A DNA stretch of 39,503 nt from Prevotellaceae bacterium UBA3627 (GTDB lineage: Bacteria > Bacteroidota > Bacteroidia > Bacteroidales > Bacteroidaceae). Numbering within the stretch: the stretch's first letter is position 1; each line of letters opens with the position of its first letter. Positions 17,348 through 25,078 of this stretch are shown piece by piece. Under the pieces are notes generated by a model that saw only the letters and a list, made by a program, of their open reading frames with translations, ran no database searches and was not told the origin of the DNA. A program made the position numbers and the translations under genes. Location of the stretch: NCBI GenBank assembly GCA_002373375.1, contig DFLE01000046.1:1-39503 (forward strand), written 5' to 3'.

Positions 17348-17839
17348 ATGGATATAAGCATTATAGCAGCAGTGGCGAAGAACAGGGCCATAGGTTATCA
17401 GAACAAGTTGATATACTGGTTGCCGGATGACTTGAAGCGTTTCAAGCAACTTACTACGGGCAATACCATCATAATGGGAAGGAAAACATTTGACTCCCTG
17501 CCCAAGGGCGCGTTGCCAAACCGCCGTAATGTCGTGATATCACGCACAGTTGACAGTCTGCCGGGCTGTGAGGTGTATGCCTCGCTTGAAGAAGCTCTAA
17601 GCCATTGTCAGGATGATGAACATATATATATAATAGGTGGGGCGTCAGTATATGAGCAGGCTATGCAGGTGGCAGACAGACTGTGCCTTACGGAGATAGA
17701 GGATACGCCGGCTGAGGCTGATGTCTTTTTCCCAAGCTATGACGCAGGATGGGAGGAGACATGGCGCGAGCAGCATGAGAAAGATGAGCGTCATGCGCAG
17801 CGTTTCGCTTTCGTTGACTATGTACGTGTAAAACAGTGA
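17348..17839 (+). CDS. folA: Dihydrofolate reductase
   Basis: A 163-residue enzyme that reduces dihydrofolate with NADPH to supply tetrahydrofolate. The opening SIIAAVAKNRAIGYQNKL, the substrate loop WLPDDLKRFK with the acidic residue D28, the GRKTFDSLP cofactor segment and the GGASVYEQAM motif are all typical, and the length is standard. It follows mutL by 12 bp and is probably part of that transcript. Confidence 0.97.
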   Translation: MDISIIAAVAKNRAIGYQNKLIYWLPDDLKRFKQLTTGNTIIMGRKTFDSLPKGALPNRRNVVISRTVDSLPGCEVYASLEEALSHCQDDEHIYIIGGASVYEQAMQVADRLCLTEIEDTPAEADVFFPSYDAGWEETWREQHEKDERHAQRFAFVDYVRVKQ

Positions 17840-17860
17840 TTATTAACTAACAGATATAAA

Positions 17861-19849
17861 ATGAGACAGAAAATCTACACCTTACTTATTATGTCAGTCA
17901 TGACAGTGTGTGCCATGGCTGAGACAATGCAGGTAAAGTCACCTGACGGTCGTCTGACTGTGGACTTTACGCTGACCGACGGCCATCTGGCCTACGCCGT
18001 GTCGTATGACAACAATGAGATGATACAGTCATCAGCTCTTGGCGTTAATACTGAGATGGGCGACTATACTCAGGGACTGACGTTGAAGGATGTCCGCCAT
18101 TCCGCGATTGACGAGACATACACCCTCCGCACGGCGAAGTGTGGTGGCAATCACTATGTGGCAAACAAGATAGAGATAGACCTCACGGCACAGACAAAGT
18201 TTAAGCGCGTGATGACTCTCACTATGCAGGTCAGCAATAACGATATAGCGTTCAAGTATGACTTCAGCGGGGCAGAGACCACGTTCCGTGATGAGCCGCG
18301 CCGCACCACAGTGTATGGCGAGGCCACGTCATTCAATATGCCAGCCTCCACCACTACGTTTATCTGTCCGCAGACTACGGGCGACCATTACGGTTGGATG
18401 AGCACCAAGCCAAGCTATGAGGAGGAGTATGTGGCTGATGATGTGATGAACAAACCTTCACGCTTCGGAAAGGGTTATACATTCCCATGCCTCTTCCGTG
18501 TTGGTGACAAGGGATGGGTGCTGATAAGCGAGACCGGCGTGGGGAGTAACTACTGCGGTTCGCACCTCAGTGACTATAAGGAGGGCACAGGCTATACCGT
18601 GGCATATCCTGACGAGACAGAGAATCATGGACTGGGCTCAGCCTTTCCTGCTATAATGCTGCCTGGCGGCACGCCGTGGCGCACCATCACCGTAGGCGCA
18701 TCATTGGCACCAGTTGCCGAGACCACTGTGGCATACGACGTGGTGAAGCCGCTCTATGAACCCCATGAGGCTTATAAGGCAGGACGCTATACATGGTCAT
18801 GGCTTATATGGCAGGACAACTCCGTGAACTATGACGATCAGGTTTCGTTCATCAACACCGCTGCGGCGATGGGCTATGAGTATTGCCTTGTTGACGGATG
18901 GTGGGACACGCAGATAGGCAGGGACCGCATAGAGGAACTGAGCAGATATGCACGCTCCAAGGGCGTGAGCCTCATGCTGTGGTATAACAGCAACGGATAT
19001 ATCAATGATGCTCCGCAGGGACCGCGTGGAGGTATGCACAACAGCATAGCGCGTGAACGTGAGATGGCATGGATGGAGAAGATTGGAGTGAAAGGCATAA
19101 AGGTTGACTTCTTCGGAGGTGACAAGCAGCAGACCATGCAGCTGTATGAGGATATACTCAGCGATGCCAACAGACATGGCATACAGGTAATCTTCCACGG
19201 ATGCACCTTGCCGAGAGGGTGGGAGAGAATGTATCCCAACTATGTGGCATCTGAGGCGGTGCTCGCATCAGAGAATGTGTATTTCACGGAGCATCACGCA
19301 CAGCGTGAGGGATTTGAACTTACACTCCATCCTTTCTGTCGTAACGCCGTGTCTGCTATGGATTGGGGCGGAACAATAATGAACCGCTATATGAGCCGTG
19401 ATAATAAGAGCAGGCATCGCAGGTACACCTCTGATACATTTGAGATGGCGGCAAGTATCATAAACCAAACGTCAATACAGTGCATCTGCCTGCAAGAGAG
19501 TAACCTCAGTGAGCTGAAGGACTTCCAGTTGGAGTTCCTGCGTAACGTGCCCGTCACATGGCAGGAGACAAAGTATATAGACGGCTATCCGACAAAGTAT
19601 GTAGTGATGGCACGCAAGGCAACAAACCAACGGTGGTATGTCAGCGGACTGAACGGCGAGAGCCAGCCACGCACGCTCACACTCCGCTTGCCTATGCTCG
19701 CAGGCAAGACCGTCACCCTGTACACCGACGAACCTCAGAAGAAAGGCGAGCTGTGGCCTACTCCGGCAAAGCGCACGGTGAAGGTCGGCAAGAACGGCGA
19801 CGTGAAGGTCACCATGCAGCCTATGGGAGGCGTGATTATAGTGGAATAG
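17861..19849 (+). CDS. GH97 family glycoside hydrolase, retaining type
   Basis: A 662-residue exported enzyme with a signal peptide (about 1-20). The N-terminal beta-sandwich opens with KSPDGRLTVDF, the (beta/alpha)8 domain spans about 290-570 and a C-terminal beta domain follows: the GH97 plan. GIKVDFFGGD places an Asp (D416) where retaining GH97 alpha-galactosidases have their nucleophile, and VASEAVLASEN gives E465/E471, one of which would be the acid/base. Inverting SusB-like alpha-glucosidases use Glu residues instead, so alpha-galactosidase or a related retaining activity is more likely. No susC/susD genes are near. It follows folA by 21 bp and may be transcribed with it. Confidence 0.9.
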   Translation: MRQKIYTLLIMSVMTVCAMAETMQVKSPDGRLTVDFTLTDGHLAYAVSYDNNEMIQSSALGVNTEMGDYTQGLTLKDVRHSAIDETYTLRTAKCGGNHYVANKIEIDLTAQTKFKRVMTLTMQVSNNDIAFKYDFSGAETTFRDEPRRTTVYGEATSFNMPASTTTFICPQTTGDHYGWMSTKPSYEEEYVADDVMNKPSRFGKGYTFPCLFRVGDKGWVLISETGVGSNYCGSHLSDYKEGTGYTVAYPDETENHGLGSAFPAIMLPGGTPWRTITVGASLAPVAETTVAYDVVKPLYEPHEAYKAGRYTWSWLIWQDNSVNYDDQVSFINTAAAMGYEYCLVDGWWDTQIGRDRIEELSRYARSKGVSLMLWYNSNGYINDAPQGPRGGMHNSIAREREMAWMEKIGVKGIKVDFFGGDKQQTMQLYEDILSDANRHGIQVIFHGCTLPRGWERMYPNYVASEAVLASENVYFTEHHAQREGFELTLHPFCRNAVSAMDWGGTIMNRYMSRDNKSRHRRYTSDTFEMAASIINQTSIQCICLQESNLSELKDFQLEFLRNVPVTWQETKYIDGYPTKYVVMARKATNQRWYVSGLNGESQPRTLTLRLPMLAGKTVTLYTDEPQKKGELWPTPAKRTVKVGKNGDVKVTMQPMGGVIIVE

Positions 19850-19866
19850 GGTAAGGAAATAAAATA

Positions 19867-19953
19867 AGTTAAGGAGTCAAGACAAATGTACTTGCAAATA
19901 AAAACAAGTGACAGTAATGTCTTAACTCCTTAACTCCTTAACTTCTTAACTCC
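19867..19953. repeat. 8-bp tandem repeat with opposed arm, possible terminator
   Basis: TTAACTCC occurs four times head to tail at 19922-19953 (third copy TTAACTTC). AAGTTAAGGAGTCAAGAC upstream (from 19866) is its near complement, so the tract can fold into a hairpin between the convergent GH97 and DUF4923 genes. There is no clear T tract, so its role as a terminator is a guess. Confidence 0.6.
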
Positions 19954-19980
19954 TAAATATCTTATAGAAAGAACAGTAGG

Positions 19981-20604
19981 TTACTTAGACAGTCTTATGC
20001 CGAGCTTCATGCCGTCCATGCTTTTCATCAGGCTGACGATGGTTGACAGCTGTGATACGTTAGAACCAATGTTCTGCATGAATGTCTTGAGCTTTGTGGC
20101 ATCCATCACAATCACCAGTGTACCGTTGTCCAACTGTGGCGTTACCTTGCTTGGAGTCTTACGTCCCTTGAATGTCAGGGTAATCTCGCTGTCGTTGATG
20201 GCGTATGTGCCGGTCTTGATAACCTTTCCCTTCTTGTTTACGCTGAAGGTCTTGTCTTCCTTGAAAGTAATAGAGAGATTACCTTTCGTGATTCCTACCT
20301 TGTTGAGGTAAGACTGCAGCTTGGTCTCGATGGACTTCGTAGCCACGCTGCTTGCAGCGCTTTTCAGGGCATTGTCGCTGGTGAACATCACTGCAGGCTC
20401 CTGATAGGTCCATGTACCGAGAATCTGCTGAGAGGTAGGCACTAACTTGCTGCTGATGATATTAGTCAGAGTGTTGAGTGTGCTGTTTCCGCTTGTGGCA
20501 CTGCTGGCAGCAGAGGCTACCTTGCCGAGAATGTCACCGAGTTGCGCATTAGCCGCGCCAGCTGATAGCATGACGCAGGCGATTAATGTGAATAACTTTT
20601 TCAT
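19981..20604 (-). CDS. DUF4923 family exported protein
   Basis: A protein of about 207 residues with a signal peptide (MKKLFTLIACVMLSAGAANA). A Ser/Ala-rich segment is followed by a lipocalin-like beta domain starting at LGTWTYQEPAV (about 64) with strands such as NLSITFKEDKTFSV and GTYAINDSEITLTF. This matches the DUF4923 proteins common in Bacteroidales, whose function is unknown. The ATG at 20604 is preferred to a TTG three codons upstream. It lies 12 bp after rsmA on the same strand, so the two may share a transcript. Confidence 0.85.
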   Translation of the reverse strand: MKKLFTLIACVMLSAGAANAQLGDILGKVASAASSATSGNSTLNTLTNIISSKLVPTSQQILGTWTYQEPAVMFTSDNALKSAASSVATKSIETKLQSYLNKVGITKGNLSITFKEDKTFSVNKKGKVIKTGTYAINDSEITLTFKGRKTPSKVTPQLDNGTLVIVMDATKLKTFMQNIGSNVSQLSTIVSLMKSMDGMKLGIRLSK

Positions 20605-20616
20605 TTTTCTCAAGTA

Positions 20617-21399
20617 TTATGTATTATTTAAGTGTTTTTCCACATAGTTGGTAAGATATACAAACTCCTCATGAGTCAGTTGCTCTGGACGCTTGGTGAA
20701 GAAAGCGTCATCACTCTTGAAGTCAGGTAACATCTGTTTCAGACTCACGCGCAACATCTTGCGGCGTTGGCCGAATACCGTCTTTACCACCCTGCGGAAC
20801 AAATCCCATTGGCATCCCAGGTCGGTGCGTGAGTTGCGTGTCATGCGGATGACAGCCGACTTTACCTTTGGTGGTGGGTTGAACACTGTCTCGTCCACCG
20901 TGAACAGATACTCAGTGTCATACCATGCCTGTATGAGTACAGACAATATGCCATACTGCTTGTTGCCCGGTGTGGCAGCGATGCGCAGTGCCACCTCACG
21001 CTGTATCATACCCGTACAGCAAGGTATCAGTTCCTTGTTGTCGAGCATCTTGAAGAATATTTGTGAGGATATGTCATAGGGGTAGTTGCCGGTCAAGACA
21101 AACTGCTGGCCGCCAAACACCTCTTTAAGGTCCATCTTCAGGAAGTCATCGCCGATGATGCCGCCGCGTAACTTGGGGAATGTCTCAGTAAGATAAGCCA
21201 CAGACTCGCGGTCTATCTCCACACACTTGAACTCCCTGCTCTTAGGATAGAGGTATTGCGTCATCACGCCCATACCAGGTCCTATCTCAAGTACAGGTAT
21301 GTCAGGACAGGCATCAACGGTGTCAGCTATACGCTTGGCAATGCTGAGGTCGGTAAGGAAGTGTTGTCCCAGGTGTTTCTTTGGTCGTACTTGTTTCAT
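20617..21399 (-). CDS. rsmA: 16S rRNA dimethyladenosine transferase
   Basis: A 260-residue SAM-dependent methyltransferase (KsgA) that dimethylates two adenines near the 3' end of 16S rRNA during small-subunit maturation. The family opening KKHLGQHFL, the SAM motif VLEIGPGMG (36-44), the acidic EIDRE strand end and the catalytic NYPY (105-108) are all present. The C-terminal helical domain contains the expected FGQRRKMLR. A promoter lies eight bases upstream of the ATG, so the mRNA probably has almost no leader. Confidence 0.97.
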   Translation of the reverse strand: MKQVRPKKHLGQHFLTDLSIAKRIADTVDACPDIPVLEIGPGMGVMTQYLYPKSREFKCVEIDRESVAYLTETFPKLRGGIIGDDFLKMDLKEVFGGQQFVLTGNYPYDISSQIFFKMLDNKELIPCCTGMIQREVALRIAATPGNKQYGILSVLIQAWYDTEYLFTVDETVFNPPPKVKSAVIRMTRNSRTDLGCQWDLFRRVVKTVFGQRRKMLRVSLKQMLPDFKSDDAFFTKRPEQLTHEEFVYLTNYVEKHLNNT

Positions 21400-21406
21400 C
21401 GCCTTG

Positions 21407-21437
21407 CAAAGTTAGGAAAAAAAATCAATAGGACAAA
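21407..21437 (-). promoter_or_regulatory. Promoter of rsmA
   Basis: On the minus strand TTTG (21437-21434) and TAACTTTG (21414-21407) are 19 bp apart, a near-ideal Bacteroidetes promoter. The predicted start is 21400-21403, touching the rsmA ATG at 21399. Confidence 0.75.
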
Positions 21438-21442
21438 CTTTT

Positions 21443-21474
21443 TTTGCAGATATTCAGTTTTTTTTGTAACTTTG
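21443..21474 (+). promoter_or_regulatory. Promoter of the flippase-GH115-AsmA-CE7 unit
   Basis: TTTG (21443-21446), 20 bp, then TAACTTTG (21467-21474). It stands back to back with the rsmA promoter; the two -33 boxes are five bases apart. Confidence 0.75.
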
Positions 21475-21528
21475 ACATTCTGTTAGCTAATTACAACTGT
21501 CAACACTTGAAAGGTTATATAAATCATC

Positions 21529-22533
21529 GTGACTCTTAGGCTGCTGCGCAAGGCGCTCAACATAATAATACCCATATTCTTAGGCGGTGCCATCCTGTAC
21601 TGGATGTATCGTAATTTTGATTTCGATAGTGTGCGTCAGGTGTTGCTCAGCGAGATGAACTGGTGGTGGATGTTGTTGTCCATGCCTTTCGGTGTGCTGG
21701 CACAGATGTTCCGCGCATGGAGATGGAAACAGGCTCTCGAACCGTTGGATGAACATCCCCGTACAAACAATTGTATGAATGCTGTGTTCTTGTCTTACGC
21801 CTCGTCGCTTGTAGTGCCGAGGATAGGCGAGTTTATGCGTTGTGCTGTGTTAAGGAAGAAAGACGGCACCAACTTCGCTAAGGCCCTGGGCACCGTGGTG
21901 ACAGAGCGTGCGGTTGACTCCCTTATAGTCCTTGTGATAACGGCACTGGTGCTGCTGTTACAGATGCCGGTGTTCATGACGTTCTTCTCTCGCACCGGGA
22001 CACGTATAGACGCGCTTGAGCAGTTCTTGTACGGTTTCTCCTCTGCCGGCTACTTTGTCGTGGCGGTGTGTCTTGTAGTGACGCTGATAGGTGCGTATTT
22101 CTTCCTTAGGCGACTGTCGGTATATGATAAGATGCGTACCACGCTGCACGGGCTTGTTGACGGTGTGGTGTCATTGCGAAAGGTTGCCAACATTCCTTTG
22201 TTCTTGTTTTACAGCCTTGCCATCTGGGCATCATACTTTCTGCATTATTATCTTACCTTCTTCTGTTTTGAGGGTACAGCCCATTTGGGTATGATGTGCG
22301 CCATGGTCACATTCATCGTGGGCAGCATAGCCGTGCTTGTTCCTACCCCTAACGGTGCGGGCTCATGGCATTTCGCTGTGAAGACAATGCTGATACTCTA
22401 TGGTGTTGCCGATACAGACGCGCTCTACTTCGTGTTGATAGTACACACCCTGCAGACGTTGCTCGTGGCGTTGTTAGGTATATATGCATGGATATCCATA
22501 GGTCTTACACAAGACATTACGAAAGAAAACTAA
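21529..22533 (+). CDS. Flippase-like membrane protein (UPF0104 / LPG synthase TM region)
   Basis: A 334-residue inner-membrane protein with about eight spans. It shows the family landmarks: the early AWRWKQAL segment, VPRIGEFMRCAVLRKKDG followed by ALGTVVTERAVDSL, and the late PTPNGAGSWHFAV loop. It has only the membrane half of lysylphosphatidylglycerol synthases, without the catalytic domain; proteins of this kind are annotated as flippase-like, with roles in lipid or glycolipid handling that are mostly unproven. The start is GTG. It heads a plus-strand unit whose next gene is 29 bp away. Confidence 0.85.
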   Translation: MTLRLLRKALNIIIPIFLGGAILYWMYRNFDFDSVRQVLLSEMNWWWMLLSMPFGVLAQMFRAWRWKQALEPLDEHPRTNNCMNAVFLSYASSLVVPRIGEFMRCAVLRKKDGTNFAKALGTVVTERAVDSLIVLVITALVLLLQMPVFMTFFSRTGTRIDALEQFLYGFSSAGYFVVAVCLVVTLIGAYFFLRRLSVYDKMRTTLHGLVDGVVSLRKVANIPLFLFYSLAIWASYFLHYYLTFFCFEGTAHLGMMCAMVTFIVGSIAVLVPTPNGAGSWHFAVKTMLILYGVADTDALYFVLIVHTLQTLLVALLGIYAWISIGLTQDITKEN

Positions 22534-22562
22534 TATCACTCCCATTATAACTCTAAGTCACT

Positions 22563-25031
22563 ATGAAAAAGAATTTATCCCGTTGCTTAATGACATCCTT
22601 GCTGTTGACAGTGTGCTCTGCATTGAGCGCCGTGACATGGTATAACGGCACAAAGAACGTGTGCTGTAATATCGTCGGCTCCCATTCGCCTGTGGTTGAC
22701 ATCGCCATGCAGATGTTCTCCTCTGATATGACAGCGGTGACGGGTAAGCCTGTCAAGGTGCATAAGGGAAAGAAACGTGTCGGTGTGGGAGAGATAGAGC
22801 TATACCAGCTGGACCGTGCCAATGCCAAGACCATATCACAGTTAGACAAGTGTGGAGTGCTCTCCACCCGTCTGATGGACAACAAGGATGCCTTCTTCCT
22901 CGGCGTGCGTGACGGCAGGATAGTGATAGTGGGCAACAACGGCCGCGGCACGGCATACGGTCTCCTTGAACTCTCGCGCATGGCTGGGGTGTCGCCGTGG
23001 GTATGGTGGGGCGATGTGGTGCCTCAAAAGAAAGACATACTTACGCTTGACGATACCTTCCAGACGCTACAGTCGCCCAGCGTGGAGTATCGTGGCATAT
23101 TCATCAACGACGAAGACTTCTCCACCCTTATATGGGCAGACAATATGAATGAGGGCGGTCCATCAAAGAAATACCCCAAGTCCATAGGTCCCAAGGCTAA
23201 TAAGCGTATCTTCCAGCTTCTGCTGAGGCTCAGGGCCAACTGCATGTGGCCTGCCATGCATGAGGTGTCCAAGGCTTTCTTCGCTATAAAGGGCAACAAG
23301 GAGATGGCGGACTCTTGCGGCATAGTGATAGGCTCGTCACACTGTGAGCCGTTGCTCCGTAACAATGTAGGAGAATGGGACAAGAAGGAGAGGGGAGCCT
23401 ATAACTTCATCACTAACAGAAAGTCTGTGGTGCAGTATTGGACCGAGCGCCTGCAACAGATGCGCGGCAGTGAGGGACTGTTCACCATCGGTATGCGCGG
23501 CATACATGACGGTTCCATGGAGGGAGTGAAGACAAAGGAAGAGAAACTTAACGGCCTGCAAAGCGTCATCGACTGTCAGCGCGAGCTGATAGGCAAGTAT
23601 TACGATAAGAATGTAGAGCAGGTGCCACAGGTGTTCATACCATATAAGGAGGTGCTTGAGATTTACGAGCAGGGGCTGAGGGTGCCTGATGATGTCACTC
23701 TTATGTGGTGTGACGACAACTACGGATACATGACTCGCCTGAGCGACGCGCGGCAACAGGCAAGGAAGGGCGGCGGCGGTGTCTATTACCACCTGTCATA
23801 CTGGGGCCGTCCGCATGACCATCTGTGGCTTACTACTACCCAGCCCGGACTAGTGTATAATGAGTTGCGGCAGGCATACGACCATAATGCCCGTAAGATA
23901 TGGATTGTCAACGTGCATGACCCTAAGGTGGCGGCATACGACCTCTCCCTTGCTATGGACATGGCATGGGATATCAACAGCATCACGCCTTCATCCCTCA
24001 GGGCTCATCTGCGTAGCTGGATAAGACAGCAGTATGGCGATGAGGCTGCAGTGGTGGTAGCACCGCTGATGGAGCGTTTCTATCAGCTCTGTGGTATGCG
24101 TAAGCCTGAGTTCATGGGATGGACGCAGACCGAGCTGGACAAGAAGAAATATCCGCGCGGACTGTCTCAGCCTCAGGGTACGGAGTTCTCAGAGACTGAG
24201 TTCGGCGGGGAACTGGAGAGATACCTTGAGCAGTGGGAGGAGTTAGAGAAGGGCGTTGCTGATTTTGTTAATTCTGGCAGCGACAAGCGCTTTAAGGATG
24301 AGCGCTTTGCCGCATCGTTCTTCGCACATATCACATACCCTGTGTCATGTGCCTCTGCCATGGCACACAAGCATCTGCTGGCACAGGTGGGCGATACCCT
24401 GTCGGCCATGGAGGCACAGGAGAAAATCAAGACACTGACAAGACAGTATAACGAGATGCTTAACGGTAAGTGGCGTGGACTGATGAATAGTCATCCGCGC
24501 GACCTGCCGGTGTTCCAGGACTTCACGGTGGAGGACAGCGTAACCTTGCGTCGCACTCACAGCCGTCCGATAAACAATACAAGCCTTGACGGATGCGTGG
24601 TGCGTAATGCTTCCATGTATGACAGAGCGTTCGGTCCGGTGCAGGTGGTGGAGATGTTAGGTCACAGCATGAATGCCGTGAGCATACAGAAAGGCTCGTC
24701 GCTGCAGTTCGTGTTTGATGCAGTGAGAGACGGCAACGCCGTGATACGTACAGCCATGATACCTACGCAGGCCAATGACAAGGGCGACATAAGATACAGC
24801 GTGAGCATCGACGGCGGCGAACCGGTGGTGTATTCCCTGAAGGAGCCATATCGCTCTGAGCGTTGGAAGACCAATGTGCTGAGACAGCAGGCTCTCAGAC
24901 AGACACCGGTGCATATTACCAAAGGTCAGCACACACTGACCATAACGGCGCTTGACGACCATATCCTGCTTGACCAGTGGATGCTCGACTATAAGCCGGG
25001 ACGTAAGTTCTATATCTTCCCCATACAGTAA
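22563..25031 (+). CDS. GH115 xylan alpha-1,2-glucuronidase
   Basis: An 822-residue exported enzyme (signal peptide to about residue 22). It carries the GH115 pattern: an N-terminal domain with RIVIVGNNGRGTAYGLLEL, then EYRGIFINDEDF at the start of the catalytic barrel, LRLRANCMWPAMHE, the TIGMRGIHDGSM segment, WCDDNYGYMTRL, and KIWIVNVHDPKVAAYDL. By family it releases (4-O-methyl-)glucuronic acid from internal as well as terminal xylose residues of glucuronoxylan. The final 150 residues form the usual extra beta domain. A xylan-type esterase two genes downstream supports the role. It is unusual for such a gene to lie between a flippase-like and an AsmA-like gene, without SusCD partners. Confidence 0.93.
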   Translation: MKKNLSRCLMTSLLLTVCSALSAVTWYNGTKNVCCNIVGSHSPVVDIAMQMFSSDMTAVTGKPVKVHKGKKRVGVGEIELYQLDRANAKTISQLDKCGVLSTRLMDNKDAFFLGVRDGRIVIVGNNGRGTAYGLLELSRMAGVSPWVWWGDVVPQKKDILTLDDTFQTLQSPSVEYRGIFINDEDFSTLIWADNMNEGGPSKKYPKSIGPKANKRIFQLLLRLRANCMWPAMHEVSKAFFAIKGNKEMADSCGIVIGSSHCEPLLRNNVGEWDKKERGAYNFITNRKSVVQYWTERLQQMRGSEGLFTIGMRGIHDGSMEGVKTKEEKLNGLQSVIDCQRELIGKYYDKNVEQVPQVFIPYKEVLEIYEQGLRVPDDVTLMWCDDNYGYMTRLSDARQQARKGGGGVYYHLSYWGRPHDHLWLTTTQPGLVYNELRQAYDHNARKIWIVNVHDPKVAAYDLSLAMDMAWDINSITPSSLRAHLRSWIRQQYGDEAAVVVAPLMERFYQLCGMRKPEFMGWTQTELDKKKYPRGLSQPQGTEFSETEFGGELERYLEQWEELEKGVADFVNSGSDKRFKDERFAASFFAHITYPVSCASAMAHKHLLAQVGDTLSAMEAQEKIKTLTRQYNEMLNGKWRGLMNSHPRDLPVFQDFTVEDSVTLRRTHSRPINNTSLDGCVVRNASMYDRAFGPVQVVEMLGHSMNAVSIQKGSSLQFVFDAVRDGNAVIRTAMIPTQANDKGDIRYSVSIDGGEPVVYSLKEPYRSERWKTNVLRQQALRQTPVHITKGQHTLTITALDDHILLDQWMLDYKPGRKFYIFPIQ

Positions 25032-25078
25032 TAGGGGGTGAGATATTTGTTGCAGAGGGAGTAATATATGTTCAATAT

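Noticed and set aside
21425..21438. Further partial copy of the interspersed element (AATAGGACA)
   Set aside because: Only about nine bases match the GAATAGGACA end motif, and the site is explained by the rsmA promoter; chance is enough.
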